From: CAWAHD01 sp963781785
Lineage (GTDB): Bacteria > Planctomycetota > Planctomycetia > Isosphaerales > Isosphaeraceae
Assembly (NCBI GenBank): GCA_963781785.1
Contig: CAWAHD010000002.1
Location: 1,116,001 to 1,180,000, forward strand
Length of the DNA stretch: 64,000 nucleotides
Direction of reading: 5' to 3'
In this document: piece after piece, positions 29,360 to 38,748 of the stretch
Numbering within the stretch: the first letter of the stretch is position 1
Layout of the letters: every line of letters starts with the position of its first letter
Notes under the pieces: generated by a model
The model's database searches: none
What the model was told of the DNA's origin: nothing
Seen by the model: the letters and a program-made list of their open reading frames with translations, nothing else
Made by a program: the position numbers and the translations under genes

Positions 29360-31000
29360 TCAGGCTGGGCCGTGATTCCTGAGCTTGCGGTAGCGCCGGA
29401 TCAATGCATTCGTCGAGCTGTCGTGGTTGAGCTTGGGCTCGTCCTTGCTTTCGAGCTCGGGGATGATCCGCTTGGCCAGGACTTTGCCCAGCTCGACTCC
29501 CCACTGGTCGAACGAGTTGATCCCCCAGATGGTCCCCTGGGTGAATACGCTGTGCTCGTACAGGGCGACGAGCGACCCGAGTATCTCGGGAGTCAACCGC
29601 TCGGCCAGGATGACATTCGTCGGCCGGTTCCCCTCGAACGTGCGATGCGGGACCAGTCCCTCCGGCGTTCCCTCAGCGAGCACGGCCTCCGCCGTCTTGC
29701 CGAAGGCCAGGGCTTCCGCCTGCGCAAAAACGTTGGACATGAGCAGGTCGTGGTGCGGGCCCAGCGGATTCAACGACCGCCCGAATCCGATCAGGTCGCA
29801 AGGGACCAGCCGGGTTCCCTGGTGGATGAGCTGGTAGAAGGAATGCTGTCCGTTGGTGCCCGGCTCGCCCCAGTAGACCGGGCCGGTGGAATAAGAGACA
29901 CGAGCTCCATCCAGGGTGACCGATTTGCCGTTGCTCTCCATCGTCAACTGCTGCAAATACGCGGGGAACCGCTTGAGGTACTGATCATACGGCAAGACGG
30001 CGACCGTCTCGGCCCCGAAGAAGTCGGTGTACCACACCGTGAGCAGGCCCAGCAGGACCGGCAGATTGCTCTCGAAAGGCGCTGTCCGGAAATGTTCGTC
30101 CATCGCGTGGAACCCGGCCAGCATGGCCCGGAACTGGTCCGGCCCGATCGCGATCATCGTCGACAGGCCAATCGCTGAATCCATCGAATAGCGGCCGCCG
30201 ACCCAGTCCCAGAACCCAAACATGTTCGCCGGGTCGATGCCGAACCGGCTGACCTCCGCTTGATTGGTGGAGACAGCGACGAAGTGTCTGGCCACCGCCT
30301 GCGGGACGCGCAGCGCGCCCAGGCACCAGTCGCGGGCCGAGCGGGCGTTGGTCATTGTTTCGAGGGTCGTGAACGTTTTCGATGAGATGATGAACAGCGT
30401 TTCCGCCGGGTCGAGGTCGCCGGTGGCCTCGGCAAAGTCGGTGCCGTCGACGTTCGAGACGAACCGAAACGTCAAGGCGCGCTCGCTGTAGTGCCGCAGG
30501 GCCTCATAGGCCATCACAGGCCCGAGATCCGATCCGCCGATCCCGATGTTGACCACATTGCGGATGCGCTTGCCGGTGTGCCCGAGCCAGTCGCCGCCCC
30601 GGACCTTGGCGGCGAACCCTGCCATGCGATCGAGCACCGCGTGAACCTGGGGTACGACGTCTTCGCCATCGACGAAGATCGACTGACCCGAGGGCGCACG
30701 CAAGGCGACGTGCAGGACCGCGCGGTCCTCGGTGACGTTGATCTTCTCGCCGCGGAACATCGCATCGATACGTCCTCTCAAGTCTGATTCCGCGGCAAGC
30801 TCCAAGAGCAGGCCGAGTGTCTCGGTCGTGACCCGGTTCTTTGAGTAGTCGAGGAACAAGCCGACGGCATCCAGCGTAAGCCGCTCGCCGCGGCCGGGAT
30901 CGTCGGCGAACAGGCGGCGGAGATGAACGTCGCGCATCTCCTGGTGATGGGCTTCTAGCCTTTTCCAGGCGGGTCGCTCGCGGAGGTGTCTTGTCGACAT
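29360..31000 (-). CDS. pgi: Glucose-6-phosphate isomerase
   Basis: Interconverts glucose 6-phosphate and fructose 6-phosphate in the cytoplasm. The 546-residue length fits the long bacterial type. Visible family blocks are NIGIGGSDLGPVMAYEAL, FVSNVDGTDFAEA, FIISSKTFTTLETMTN (PGI signature), FGFWDWVGGRYSMDSAIGLS, and GINSFDQWGVELGKVLAKRI near the C-terminus. The ATG at 31000 lies about 60 bases after the end of pgm, so the two are probably one transcript. The frame is intact. Confidence 0.96.
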   Translation of the reverse strand: MSTRHLRERPAWKRLEAHHQEMRDVHLRRLFADDPGRGERLTLDAVGLFLDYSKNRVTTETLGLLLELAAESDLRGRIDAMFRGEKINVTEDRAVLHVALRAPSGQSIFVDGEDVVPQVHAVLDRMAGFAAKVRGGDWLGHTGKRIRNVVNIGIGGSDLGPVMAYEALRHYSERALTFRFVSNVDGTDFAEATGDLDPAETLFIISSKTFTTLETMTNARSARDWCLGALRVPQAVARHFVAVSTNQAEVSRFGIDPANMFGFWDWVGGRYSMDSAIGLSTMIAIGPDQFRAMLAGFHAMDEHFRTAPFESNLPVLLGLLTVWYTDFFGAETVAVLPYDQYLKRFPAYLQQLTMESNGKSVTLDGARVSYSTGPVYWGEPGTNGQHSFYQLIHQGTRLVPCDLIGFGRSLNPLGPHHDLLMSNVFAQAEALAFGKTAEAVLAEGTPEGLVPHRTFEGNRPTNVILAERLTPEILGSLVALYEHSVFTQGTIWGINSFDQWGVELGKVLAKRIIPELESKDEPKLNHDSSTNALIRRYRKLRNHGPA

Positions 31001-31060
31001 GGTGCCACTCCAGCTTCGGGTATTTCGATCGGCGCGCGATTCGAATCCAGGATTGCATGC

Positions 31061-32699
31061 TCAGCCCAGGGCGTCCGTGACGATCTCCCGGGCCTCTCGA
31101 ACGATAGAGTCCAGGTGGGCCTGGTCGTGGAAGCTCTCGGCATAGATCTTGTAAATGTCTTCGGTACCGGAAGGGCGGGCGGCGAACCATCCGCCGGCCG
31201 TGACGACCTTGAGGCCGCCCAAGGGAGCGTCGTTGCCGGGGCGCGGGTCAATCTGGCCACGATCGGCTCGCCCGCCAGCTTGGATGCCCGCACGTCGGAC
31301 GGGTCGAGCTTCGCCAGCCGCTTTTTCTGATCGGCGGTCGCCGGAGTATCGATCCTGACGTAAAATGGTTCCCCGAACTCGGCGGTGAGCTCCCGGTAGT
31401 GCTCGCCCGGATCCTTCCCGGTCTTGGCGAGGATCTCGGCGGCTAGGAGGTCGAGAATCGGACCGTCTTTATCGGTGGTCCAGACGGTGCCGTCTCGCCT
31501 CAGGAAGCTGGCTCCCGCGCTTTCCTCGCCGCCGAAAGAGAACGAGCCGTCGAGCAAGCCCGCGGCAAACCACTTGAAGCCGACGGGCACCTCGGCAAGT
31601 GGTCGTTTCAGGCCGGCGACGACGCGATCGATCAGGCTGCTGGAAACGACGGTCTTGCCGACCTTGGCGTGGGCCGGCCAGTTGGGCCGGTGAGTGAGCA
31701 GATAACGGATCGCAACGGCGAGGTAATGGTTCGGATTCATGAGCCCCGCCGACCTCGTGACGATTCCGTGGCGGTCAGAGTCCGGGTCGTTGCCAAAGGC
31801 CAGGTCGAAGCGGTCCTTGAGATGCACCAGGCTCGCCATGGCATAGGGGCTGGAGCAATCCATGCGGATCTGGCCGTCGTGGTCGAGCGTCATGAACCGG
31901 AACGTGGGGTCGACGCGGGGTTGGTCACGGTGATGTCGAGGCCGTAGAGATCCGCGATCGGCTGCCAGTAGTGCAAGGCCGCACCGCCGAGCGGGTCGAC
32001 ACCAAGCTTGAGGCCCGCCGAGCGGATCGCTTCCATGTCGATCACGCTATTCAGGTCGGCAACGTACGGCGAGACGAAGTCGACCTCGTGTGTGGTTCCG
32101 GCCCGCAGCGCCTGGAGAAACCCGATGCGCTTGACCTCGGTGTTGCCCGACTTGAGCAGGGCGTTGGCTCGATTCTGGATCCACGACGTGACGTCAGAGT
32201 CGGCGGGACCGCCGTGGGGAGGGTTGTACTTGAAGCCGCCGTCGGTGGGAGGGTTATGCGACGGCGTGATCACGATGCCGTCGCTCTTGTGGTCGGTCCG
32301 GCCCCGGTTATACATCAGGATGGAGTAGGAGATGACCGGAGTTGGGGTCACTCCATTGTCGCGCTCGAGCATCGTTTCGACGCCCTCGGCTGCCAGGACC
32401 TGAAGCGCCGTCCGCTGGGCGGGATCGGACAGGGCATGGGTGTCCTTGCCCAGAAACAGGGGTCCGTCGATTCCGTGCGCGCGGCGGTAGTCGCAGATCG
32501 CCCGGGTGATTGCCAGGATGTGTGCCTCGGTGAAGGTTGCGTCGATCGCCCGACCGCGGTGGCCGCTGGTGCCGAACGCAACCGCCTGCCGGGGGTCGTT
32601 CGGGTCGGGCCGGTTGACGTGATAGGCTTCCTCGAGCGCGACGACATCGATCAAAGATTCGAGCGGCGCGGGTTGGCCCGCCAGGGGATGAATGGCCAT
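31061..32699 (-). CDS. pgm: Phosphoglucomutase, alpha-D-glucose specific (two frameshifts)
   Basis: Interconverts glucose 1-phosphate, the product of glycogen phosphorolysis, and glucose 6-phosphate. Seen: VAFGTSGHRGRA (substrate loop), GIVITPSHNPPTDGG with the phosphoserine, FGNDPDSDRHGIVT (metal-binding DxDxD), FSFGGEESAG and, in the last frame, AARPSGTEDIYKIYAESF (phosphate-binding loop). The frame shifts at about 31895 and 31222; one extra C (in the first) or G (in the second) restores it, both at runs. The stop is TGA at 31063-31061. Joined length of about 545 residues is normal for the family. Confidence 0.93.
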
Positions 32700-32718
32700 T
32701 GGGAAGTTATCCGCTCTC

Positions 32719-32914
32719 GTAGGTCAGGCTTTCCAGCCTGACGGTTCCAAGTAGGTCAGGCTTTCCAGCCTGACGGCTCCACGTAGGTCAGGCTTTTCAG
32801 CCTGACGGCTCTCCTCTCGTAGGTCAGGCTTTTCAGCCTGACGGCTCTCCTCTCGTAGGTCAGGCTTTCCAGCCTGACGGCTCTCCTTTCGTAGGTCAGG
32901 CTTTCCAGCCTGAC
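32719..32914. repeat. REP-like palindrome array, six copies
   Basis: The 24-base unit GTAGGTCAGGCTTTCCAGCC plus TGAC lies at 32719, 32751, 32783, 32819, 32855 and 32891 (start positions), i.e. at 32- or 36-base spacing; two copies carry TTTTCAG instead of TTTCCAG. The core GTCAGGCT-TTCC-AGCCTGAC is a perfect hairpin. The array fills the gap between glgP and pgm and may end or stabilise transcripts. The same unit occurs at 56064-56157 and 63979-64000. Confidence 0.9.
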
Positions 32915-32943
32915 TTACAACATGCGTACTTCTCGCGTCGTTC

Positions 32944-35408
32944 CTAGATGACCGGGCATGGCTTGACGTTCCAGATACCGCTGGCGTACTCGGCGATCGT
33001 GCGATCGCTGGAAAACTTGCCCGAGTGGCCAACGTTGACGACGGCCCGGCGATTCCAGGCCTCGGGCTGAACGTAGAGCGCTCCGACCTGTTCCTGAATC
33101 GCGAGGTACGACGAGAGGTCGGCCAGATGCATGTAGTGATCGCCCCGGGGCAGGAGGGTATCCCAGATCGGCCCGAAAATGCCAGGCTCATCCCGGCTGA
33201 AGGCATCCGCCCGGATCATGTCGAGGCGCGGCGGGTTTCCGGCTCGTGCTCGTAATGCCAGTAAGGGCTGTACCAGCCCCGGCTCCCCTGGACCTGTTCG
33301 GCCGTGAGGCCGAATAGGAACATGTTCGATTCCCCGGCCTCGCGAGCCATCTCGATCGTCGCGCCGTCGCGGGTACCGACCGTGAGCGCACCGTTCATCA
33401 TGAATTTCATGTTGCTGGTTCCGCTGGCCTCGAATCCAGCGGTGGAGATCTGTTCCGATACGTCGCTGGCCGGGATCAGGCGCTGGGCGAGGCTGACGTT
33501 GTAATCCGGCAGGAAAACGACCTTGAGCCTCTTGCCGGCGATCGGGTCGGCGTCGACGACCGCGGCGACGTTGTTGATCAGCTTGATGATCAGCTTGGCC
33601 AGCGCGTAAGCCGGCGCAGCCTTGCCTGCGAAGAAGAACGTACGGGGCGGCACGTCGCATCTGGGGTTGTCGCACACGCGGTTGTACAAGACGATGATGT
33701 GAAGAATATTGAGCAATTGCCGTTTGTATTCGTGGATGCGTTTGATCTGGCTGTCGAAGATTGTATCCGGATCGACCGAGAGCCCGACCTGCCGTTTCAG
33801 CCACGCGGCAAACCGTGTCTTGGCGGCTCGTTTGGCACGGCGGAAGCCTTCCAGGAAGGTCCGGTCCTCGGCGAACGGGACAATATTGACGAGCTCGCCC
33901 AGGTCGGTCACCCAGTCGTCGCCGATCGCCTCGGTGATCAGGCGAGCCAGGTCAGGGTTGGCCAGGAGGAGCCACCGCCTGGGTGTGACGCCGTTGGTCT
34001 TGTTGCTGAACCGCTCGGGAAAGATCTCGGCCAGATCCTTGAGGACGGTGGTGCGCAACAGCCGCGTGTGGATCTCCGCCACGCCGTTGGTGCTATGGGT
34101 ACCGACGACCGCGAGGTTGGCCATGCGCACCCGTTTCTCCTGCCCCTCGGCGAAGATGCTGACCCGCGCCACCCGGCCGGGGTCGCCAGGAAACTTGCGA
34201 TGAACGTCGTCGAGGAATCGGCTGTTGATCTCGTAGATGATCTCCAGGAGCCGGGGCACCAGGAGCTCAAACAGGCTGACCGGCCAGGTCTCGAGCGCCT
34301 CCGGCATCAGGGTGTGGTTCGTGTAGGCCAGAGTGCGCCGGGTCAGGTCCCAGGCTTGGTCCCAGCCCAGTCCGGCCTGGTCGAGCAGGATGCGCATCAG
34401 CTCGGCGACCGCCAGCGCGGGGTGCGTGTCGTTGAGCTGGACGGCCGCCTTCTCGGGCAGGGCCGGCCAGTCGTTGCCGCGCCGGCGAAACCGTGCCACG
34501 ATGTCGCCCAGCGAGCAGGCGACCAGGAAGTATTCCTGGATGAACCGCAGGTTCCTGCCACGGGCTGACGAGTCATCGGGATAAAGGACGCGGGTCACAT
34601 TCCCTGCCACGACTTTCTCGTGGACGGCGTCGAAGAAGTCTCCCCGGCTGAATTCCAGAAAGTTGAAATCCTCGTGGGGAGTGGCCCTCCACAGCCTGAG
34701 CGTGTTGATCGTCAGGCCGCCGTAGCCGATCACCGGCCGATCGTAGGGAACACCGACCACGCACGTCGGGACGTTGGGTACGACGGTGAGCTGCCCGTCT
34801 TTCAACTGAAAGGCGCAGTTGACCCGGACTTCGACGGTATGCGGGGGACGAATGACTTCCCATGGATCGCCATGGGCAAGCCAGTTGTCGGGATGCTCGA
34901 CCTGGCGGCCGTCCTTGATCTCCTGGCGGAACATCCCGTATTCGTAGCGCAGACCGTAACCAATGGCCGGGTATTCAAGCGTGGCCAGCGAGTCGAGGAA
35001 ACACGCGGCGAGCCGGCCCAGCCCGCCGTTGCCCAGGCCGGCGTCCGGCTCACCGTCCAGCAAGGCTTCCCAGTCGATGCCGTTGTCCGAGGCCAGGTCG
35101 TTACGAACGAATTCTTCGACCTGAAGGTTGACGATCGCGCTCGATGTTGTACGGCCGATCAAGTATTCGATCGAAAAATAGTTCACTTCCTTGGGGTTCT
35201 GCTTGTCGTACGATTCCTCGGTCAAGAGCCAGCGCTGCGCCAACAGGTCGCGCACCGAGCGGGCAATCGCCTCGAACCGGTCGCGCGTCGTCGCCTTTTG
35301 CAGGGAGACGATATGGTCAAAGACGACGTGCCGATCGTATTTGTCGGCGTCATCGAATCGTAACGGGCCGCATTCGTAGCGCTCGAGCGGGCTGGTGGTC
35401 TTGGGCAT
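32944..35408 (-). CDS. glgP: Glycogen/alpha-glucan phosphorylase (one frameshift)
   Basis: Releases glucose 1-phosphate from glycogen. The N-terminal NYFSIEYLIGRTTSSAIVNL, GNGGLGRLAACFLDS, and the PLP site EASGTSNMKFMMNGALT with its Lys are clear family marks, together with IKRIHEYKRQLLN. The frame shifts at about 33225; adding one A to an AAA run joins the last ~90 residues (RADAFSRDEPGIFGPIWDTL, then SGKFSSDRTIAEYA). I use the ATG at 35408, which has GGAG seven bases upstream; a start at 35450 would add 14 residues. Total about 820 residues. The product feeds directly into pgm and pgi. Confidence 0.94.
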
Positions 35409-35450
35409 AGGGCGGCTCCGGACGCGGGTTGCAGGCAAAAGGCGGCTCAC

Positions 35451-36047
35451 TCACGAAGTCACATGGCGGACGTCATTCCAGAGGCGAAGGGCCGGTTCAT
35501 CGCGGGAATGCTCGTAGCCCAGCACGCTGAGCGACGCGGTACTCAGATAAAAGAGCCGGCCGTCCGAAGGAGATAGACCCAACCATCGAGCGGCCAGTAC
35601 CCGAAAAAAATGGCCGTGACCGACCAGGAGAATGCGACCGCTCAAACTGCGCAGCCGGCTGATGACGCGGTCGGCCCGGGCTTCGACTGCCTCGACCGAT
35701 TCTCCCCCGGGACAGCCGTCGCGAAACAACGACCAGCCGGGCTGCTGCCGGCGGATCTCGTCGGTCGTGAGCCCGTCGAAACGGCCGTAGTCCCATTCCA
35801 TCAGGTCAGGGACCAGTTCGCTCTCATCGCGGAAACCGGCCAGGAGAGCCGTGCGGCGGGCTCGCTCCAGAGGGCTGACCAGCACCTTGGAAAACGTCGT
35901 TCCCCGCAGCCGCTCACCCAGGCTGCGCGCATTGCGCTCACCCCGCTCGGTCAGCGGGATGTCTGATCGGCCCGTATGCTGGTGCGAGATCGTCCAGGCC
36001 GTCTCACCATGCCGGGCAAGATAGAATTCCGGGAGTGAATCACACAA
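35451..36047 (-). CDS. Histidine phosphatase / phosphoglycerate mutase-like protein
   Basis: A 198-residue protein of the histidine phosphatase superfamily. The catalytic RHG motif is in YLARHGETAWT, the second phosphate-pocket Arg in LVSPLERARRTA, and the second His in ILLVGHGHFFRVLAARWL. It may be a cofactor-independent-looking GpmB type or a general sugar phosphatase; the family cannot be split by eye. The best frame begins at a TTG (36047); the conserved part starts at residue 7. It lies 40 bases upstream of glgP in the same direction, suggesting a role in the same sugar-phosphate pathway. Confidence 0.85.
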   Translation of the reverse strand: MCDSLPEFYLARHGETAWTISHQHTGRSDIPLTERGERNARSLGERLRGTTFSKVLVSPLERARRTALLAGFRDESELVPDLMEWDYGRFDGLTTDEIRRQQPGWSLFRDGCPGGESVEAVEARADRVISRLRSLSGRILLVGHGHFFRVLAARWLGLSPSDGRLFYLSTASLSVLGYEHSRDEPALRLWNDVRHVTS

Positions 36048-36327
36048 CAGGTTGTCCCCTTACGATCCCGAGACGAAGCAGTCTGTTTCGATGCCTTCGC
36101 GCCCCGGTCGTATACCCTCGCCGCTCGCGTGATGGCATCTCGGCAGCGCTCCAGTCGGGCCAGAGCGGGTTCTCATGATACCAGAACCGGGTCACGGACT
36201 GTTTCCTCAATATGGGCTCAACTTTCGGCCGCCCGAGCGGGCATCCCGGGCTCGTAGCAGGTTCGTCTGACAAAAAAACTGCGCGTCTTTCGCCATGCAA
36301 ATAGCGGGCCAGGCTGCGACAATCACA
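36048..36327. other. Intergenic region without recognisable gene
   Basis: About 280 bases between ackA and the phosphatase gene. Open frames here show no family features. It may hold the promoter of the phosphatase-glgP unit. Confidence 0.35.
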
Positions 36328-37577
36328 TCAACCTTCCCCCACGAGTGGAACCATCGCTCTGGCGATCATCGACTCTTCATCCGTCCGGATCACCCGGACG
36401 GGCGTCCGGGCGTCGTCGGCCGAGATCAACGGTGCATTCGAATGATTTCGGTCTTCATCAAGGGTGATTCCTAGAAAAGAAAGACCTTCGCAGATTGCGG
36501 CTCGGGCCTCCGGTGAGTTCTCACCGATGCCCCCGGAAAAGACAACGACGTCCACGCCGCCGAGAGCCGCTGCGAACGACCCGATTGCCTTCTTGGCCTG
36601 GTACGTGAACAGTGCGAGGGCCTCGGCTGCGCGGGGGTCGTGGTCTCGCCGGGAGAGGAGATCCCGGAAGTCCGGGCTGGTCTCCGACACGCCGAGAAGC
36701 CCGGACTCGTGGTTGATCAATGCGTGGAACCTTTCCGGCGTCAATCCTGCGGTTCGTGCCAGGAACCAGGGCAGCCCGGGGTCGATATCACCGGACCGCG
36801 TGCTCATCACCAGCCCCGAGGCGGGAGTGAAGCCCATCGTGGTATCGATCGAGCGCCCGTGTTGGACCGCCGCCATGCTGGCTCCCGAGCCAAGATGCAA
36901 GAGGATGACCCGGCCCTGAGCCTGCTCCGGACCGGCCAGGCGCTCGAGCTCCTCCAGCAGATAGGCATACGACAGGCCATGGAACCCGTACCGGCGGACG
37001 CCGGCAGCCGTCAGGCGCCGCGCGATGGGCACGATCTGGGCGACCCGCGGCAGGTCGTGATGGAACGCCGTGTCGAAGCAAGCGATCAGGGCGAGTCCCG
37101 GCCATTGCTGCTGGAACCGTTCGATCAAGGCGATCTCGCCCGGGAGATGGTCGACATCCAGCGGGATCAACCGGCGCAGCTCGGCGATCAGGTCGGCCGT
37201 GACAAGCTCGGGATGATGATACCGCGGGCCCCCATGCACGACCCGGAACCCAGCGCCGGCGATCGCCTTCCGTCCGATCTTGTCCTCGAGCCAATCGAGA
37301 ACCACGTCGGCCGCAGCCACAGGATCGGGGCGCTGACGGGCCAGGCCTGTCGCTCACTTCCGTCTTCTCCCGCCACGCTCATCTGCGAGCCATCAAGCCC
37401 GATTCGCTCGATACTGCCGGCGACGACCCGCCGTGGTGGCGTGGAGCGCGAATGGGGCCGCTCGAACACCGCAAATTTGAGGCTGGACGATCCGCCGTTG
37501 ACGGTCAGCAAAATCGACCGATCCGGCCTCTCGCGAGGCCGCGCGGCTTCACGGCTGGTGGCAGTTGGCGTGCTCAT
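36328..37577 (-). CDS. ackA: Acetate kinase (one frameshift)
   Basis: Converts acetyl phosphate and ADP to acetate and ATP. The N-terminal signature ILLTVNGGSSSLKFAVFE is in the first frame. After a shift at about 37315 (one missing C restores it) the rest follows: GFRVVHGGPRYHHPE, ACFDTAFHHDLPR, RRYGFHGLSYAYLLEEL, HLGSGASMAAVQHGRSIDT and VFSGGIGENSPEARA, all acetokinase-family motifs. The joined protein of about 415 residues is of normal size. Its place beside glgP, pgm and pgi suggests glycogen breakdown linked to acetate production, possibly through phosphoketolase encoded elsewhere. Confidence 0.93.
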
Positions 37578-38079
37578 GGATCGGCCGGCTATTCTACGTC
37601 GCGATCAAGCGAGCCGGGAAGAGACAACCCGACGCCGGTTCCGTCGGACGGTCTCCGACCAGGATTTTGGATTCAATGACATGAGGACTCCGCGTGTCGC
37701 CAGGCGACCGGTATTCGGTACTCTCACCCCGCGCCTTGCGGCACGATGTTGTGATACGATAGACCAATCCGGCGGCCCGCGGGGGCGCCAGAAGAGCATT
37801 TTCGCGAGAATCTGGTCCGGCACAGGCTGAATTGACGCCTAGTGGGAGTAGGGAGCGGGCGCAAAAACGCGAGCGGGAGCGAATCGATTTTCCTCCGGAA
37901 TCTCGATCTTCCCGGGCCAACGACAAGTCAATCTTTCCCTCACCGAAATGCCGTGCTCGAAAGCTATTGTCGTTTTGAGCCGATCATCGCATTCGCCATC
38001 ACTCGCTGCATTGTGTCTCAGAATCATCCAATCCCCTGGCCTCAGCCGTACCGCACCATCGGAATGAAAGCCAAAGCTG
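37578..38079. other. Divergent intergenic region
   Basis: About 500 bases between ackA (leftward) and the second ECF sigma gene (rightward). No convincing gene and no clear promoter pair were found; a rightward promoter for the sigma/kinase unit is expected. Confidence 0.35.
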
Positions 38080-38748
38080 ATGGCCGACGGACCGTTGGAG
38101 TTGCTTTCCCAGGCACGCGCCGGCGAGGCCGATGCGCTCGGAGAGCTTTGCGCGCTATATCGAAACTACCTGAGGATGGTGGTCAGGACGGGTTTGGGCG
38201 CGCGGCTTCGCGAGCGGGTCGAGATGTCAGACGTGGTTCAAGAAGTACTCGTAGAAGTTGTGCGGCAGTTTCCGCAGTTCACCGGTCAGAACGAGGCCGC
38301 ACTGGTGGGCTGGCTGCGGCGGCTGGTGGGGCAGAAGCTGGCCGACCTGGGGCGGTATCACAGCCGGGCCAAGCGAGCTGGGGCGGCGACAGCCGTCCCG
38401 CTCGACCGGGTCGTTCACGACGCCCCAGGCGGTTCTCGGGTCGGCGAGGATAGCGGACGCCTGGTGGACATGCTGGCACTCTCTCAGACCAGTCCCAGCC
38501 AGGCCGCCAGCCGGCGCGAACAGATCGTGCTCCTGGCAGACGCGCTCGCCGCACTTCCCGAGCACGAGGCCGATGTCCTGTGGCTGTACTCGGCCGAGAA
38601 TCTGTCGTTCGAAGCGATCGGCGAGCGATTTGGAATGAGCCGAAAATCGATCCGCGGGATCATGGCGCGAGGGCTGAAGCGGTTGAAGCGTTCGCTGGAA
38701 GGACCGCCGGGCGGTCCTCTGAGGTTCAACGATGGAAGAGCCGATTGA
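38080..38748 (+). CDS. Planctomycete-type ECF sigma factor
   Basis: A 222-residue sigma-70-family protein. Region 2 is seen in GEADALGELCALYRNYLRMV and EMSDVVQEVLVEVVRQFPQF, with NEAALVGWLRRLVGQKLADL. Region 4 is LPEHEADVLWLYSAENLSFE followed by AIGERFGMSRKSIRGIMARG. The long 2-4 linker (residues ~100-155) is typical of planctomycete ECF groups linked to protein kinases. The gene overlaps the kinase start by 17 bases, so it is probably produced with, and regulated by, the kinase rather than by an anti-sigma factor. Confidence 0.9.
   Translation: MADGPLELLSQARAGEADALGELCALYRNYLRMVVRTGLGARLRERVEMSDVVQEVLVEVVRQFPQFTGQNEAALVGWLRRLVGQKLADLGRYHSRAKRAGAATAVPLDRVVHDAPGGSRVGEDSGRLVDMLALSQTSPSQAASRREQIVLLADALAALPEHEADVLWLYSAENLSFEAIGERFGMSRKSIRGIMARGLKRLKRSLEGPPGGPLRFNDGRAD

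Noticed and set aside
32724..33206. Repetitive QAGKPDLRKESR-type protein
   Set aside because: It is the translation of the six REP palindromes fused to antisense-frame glgP sequence.
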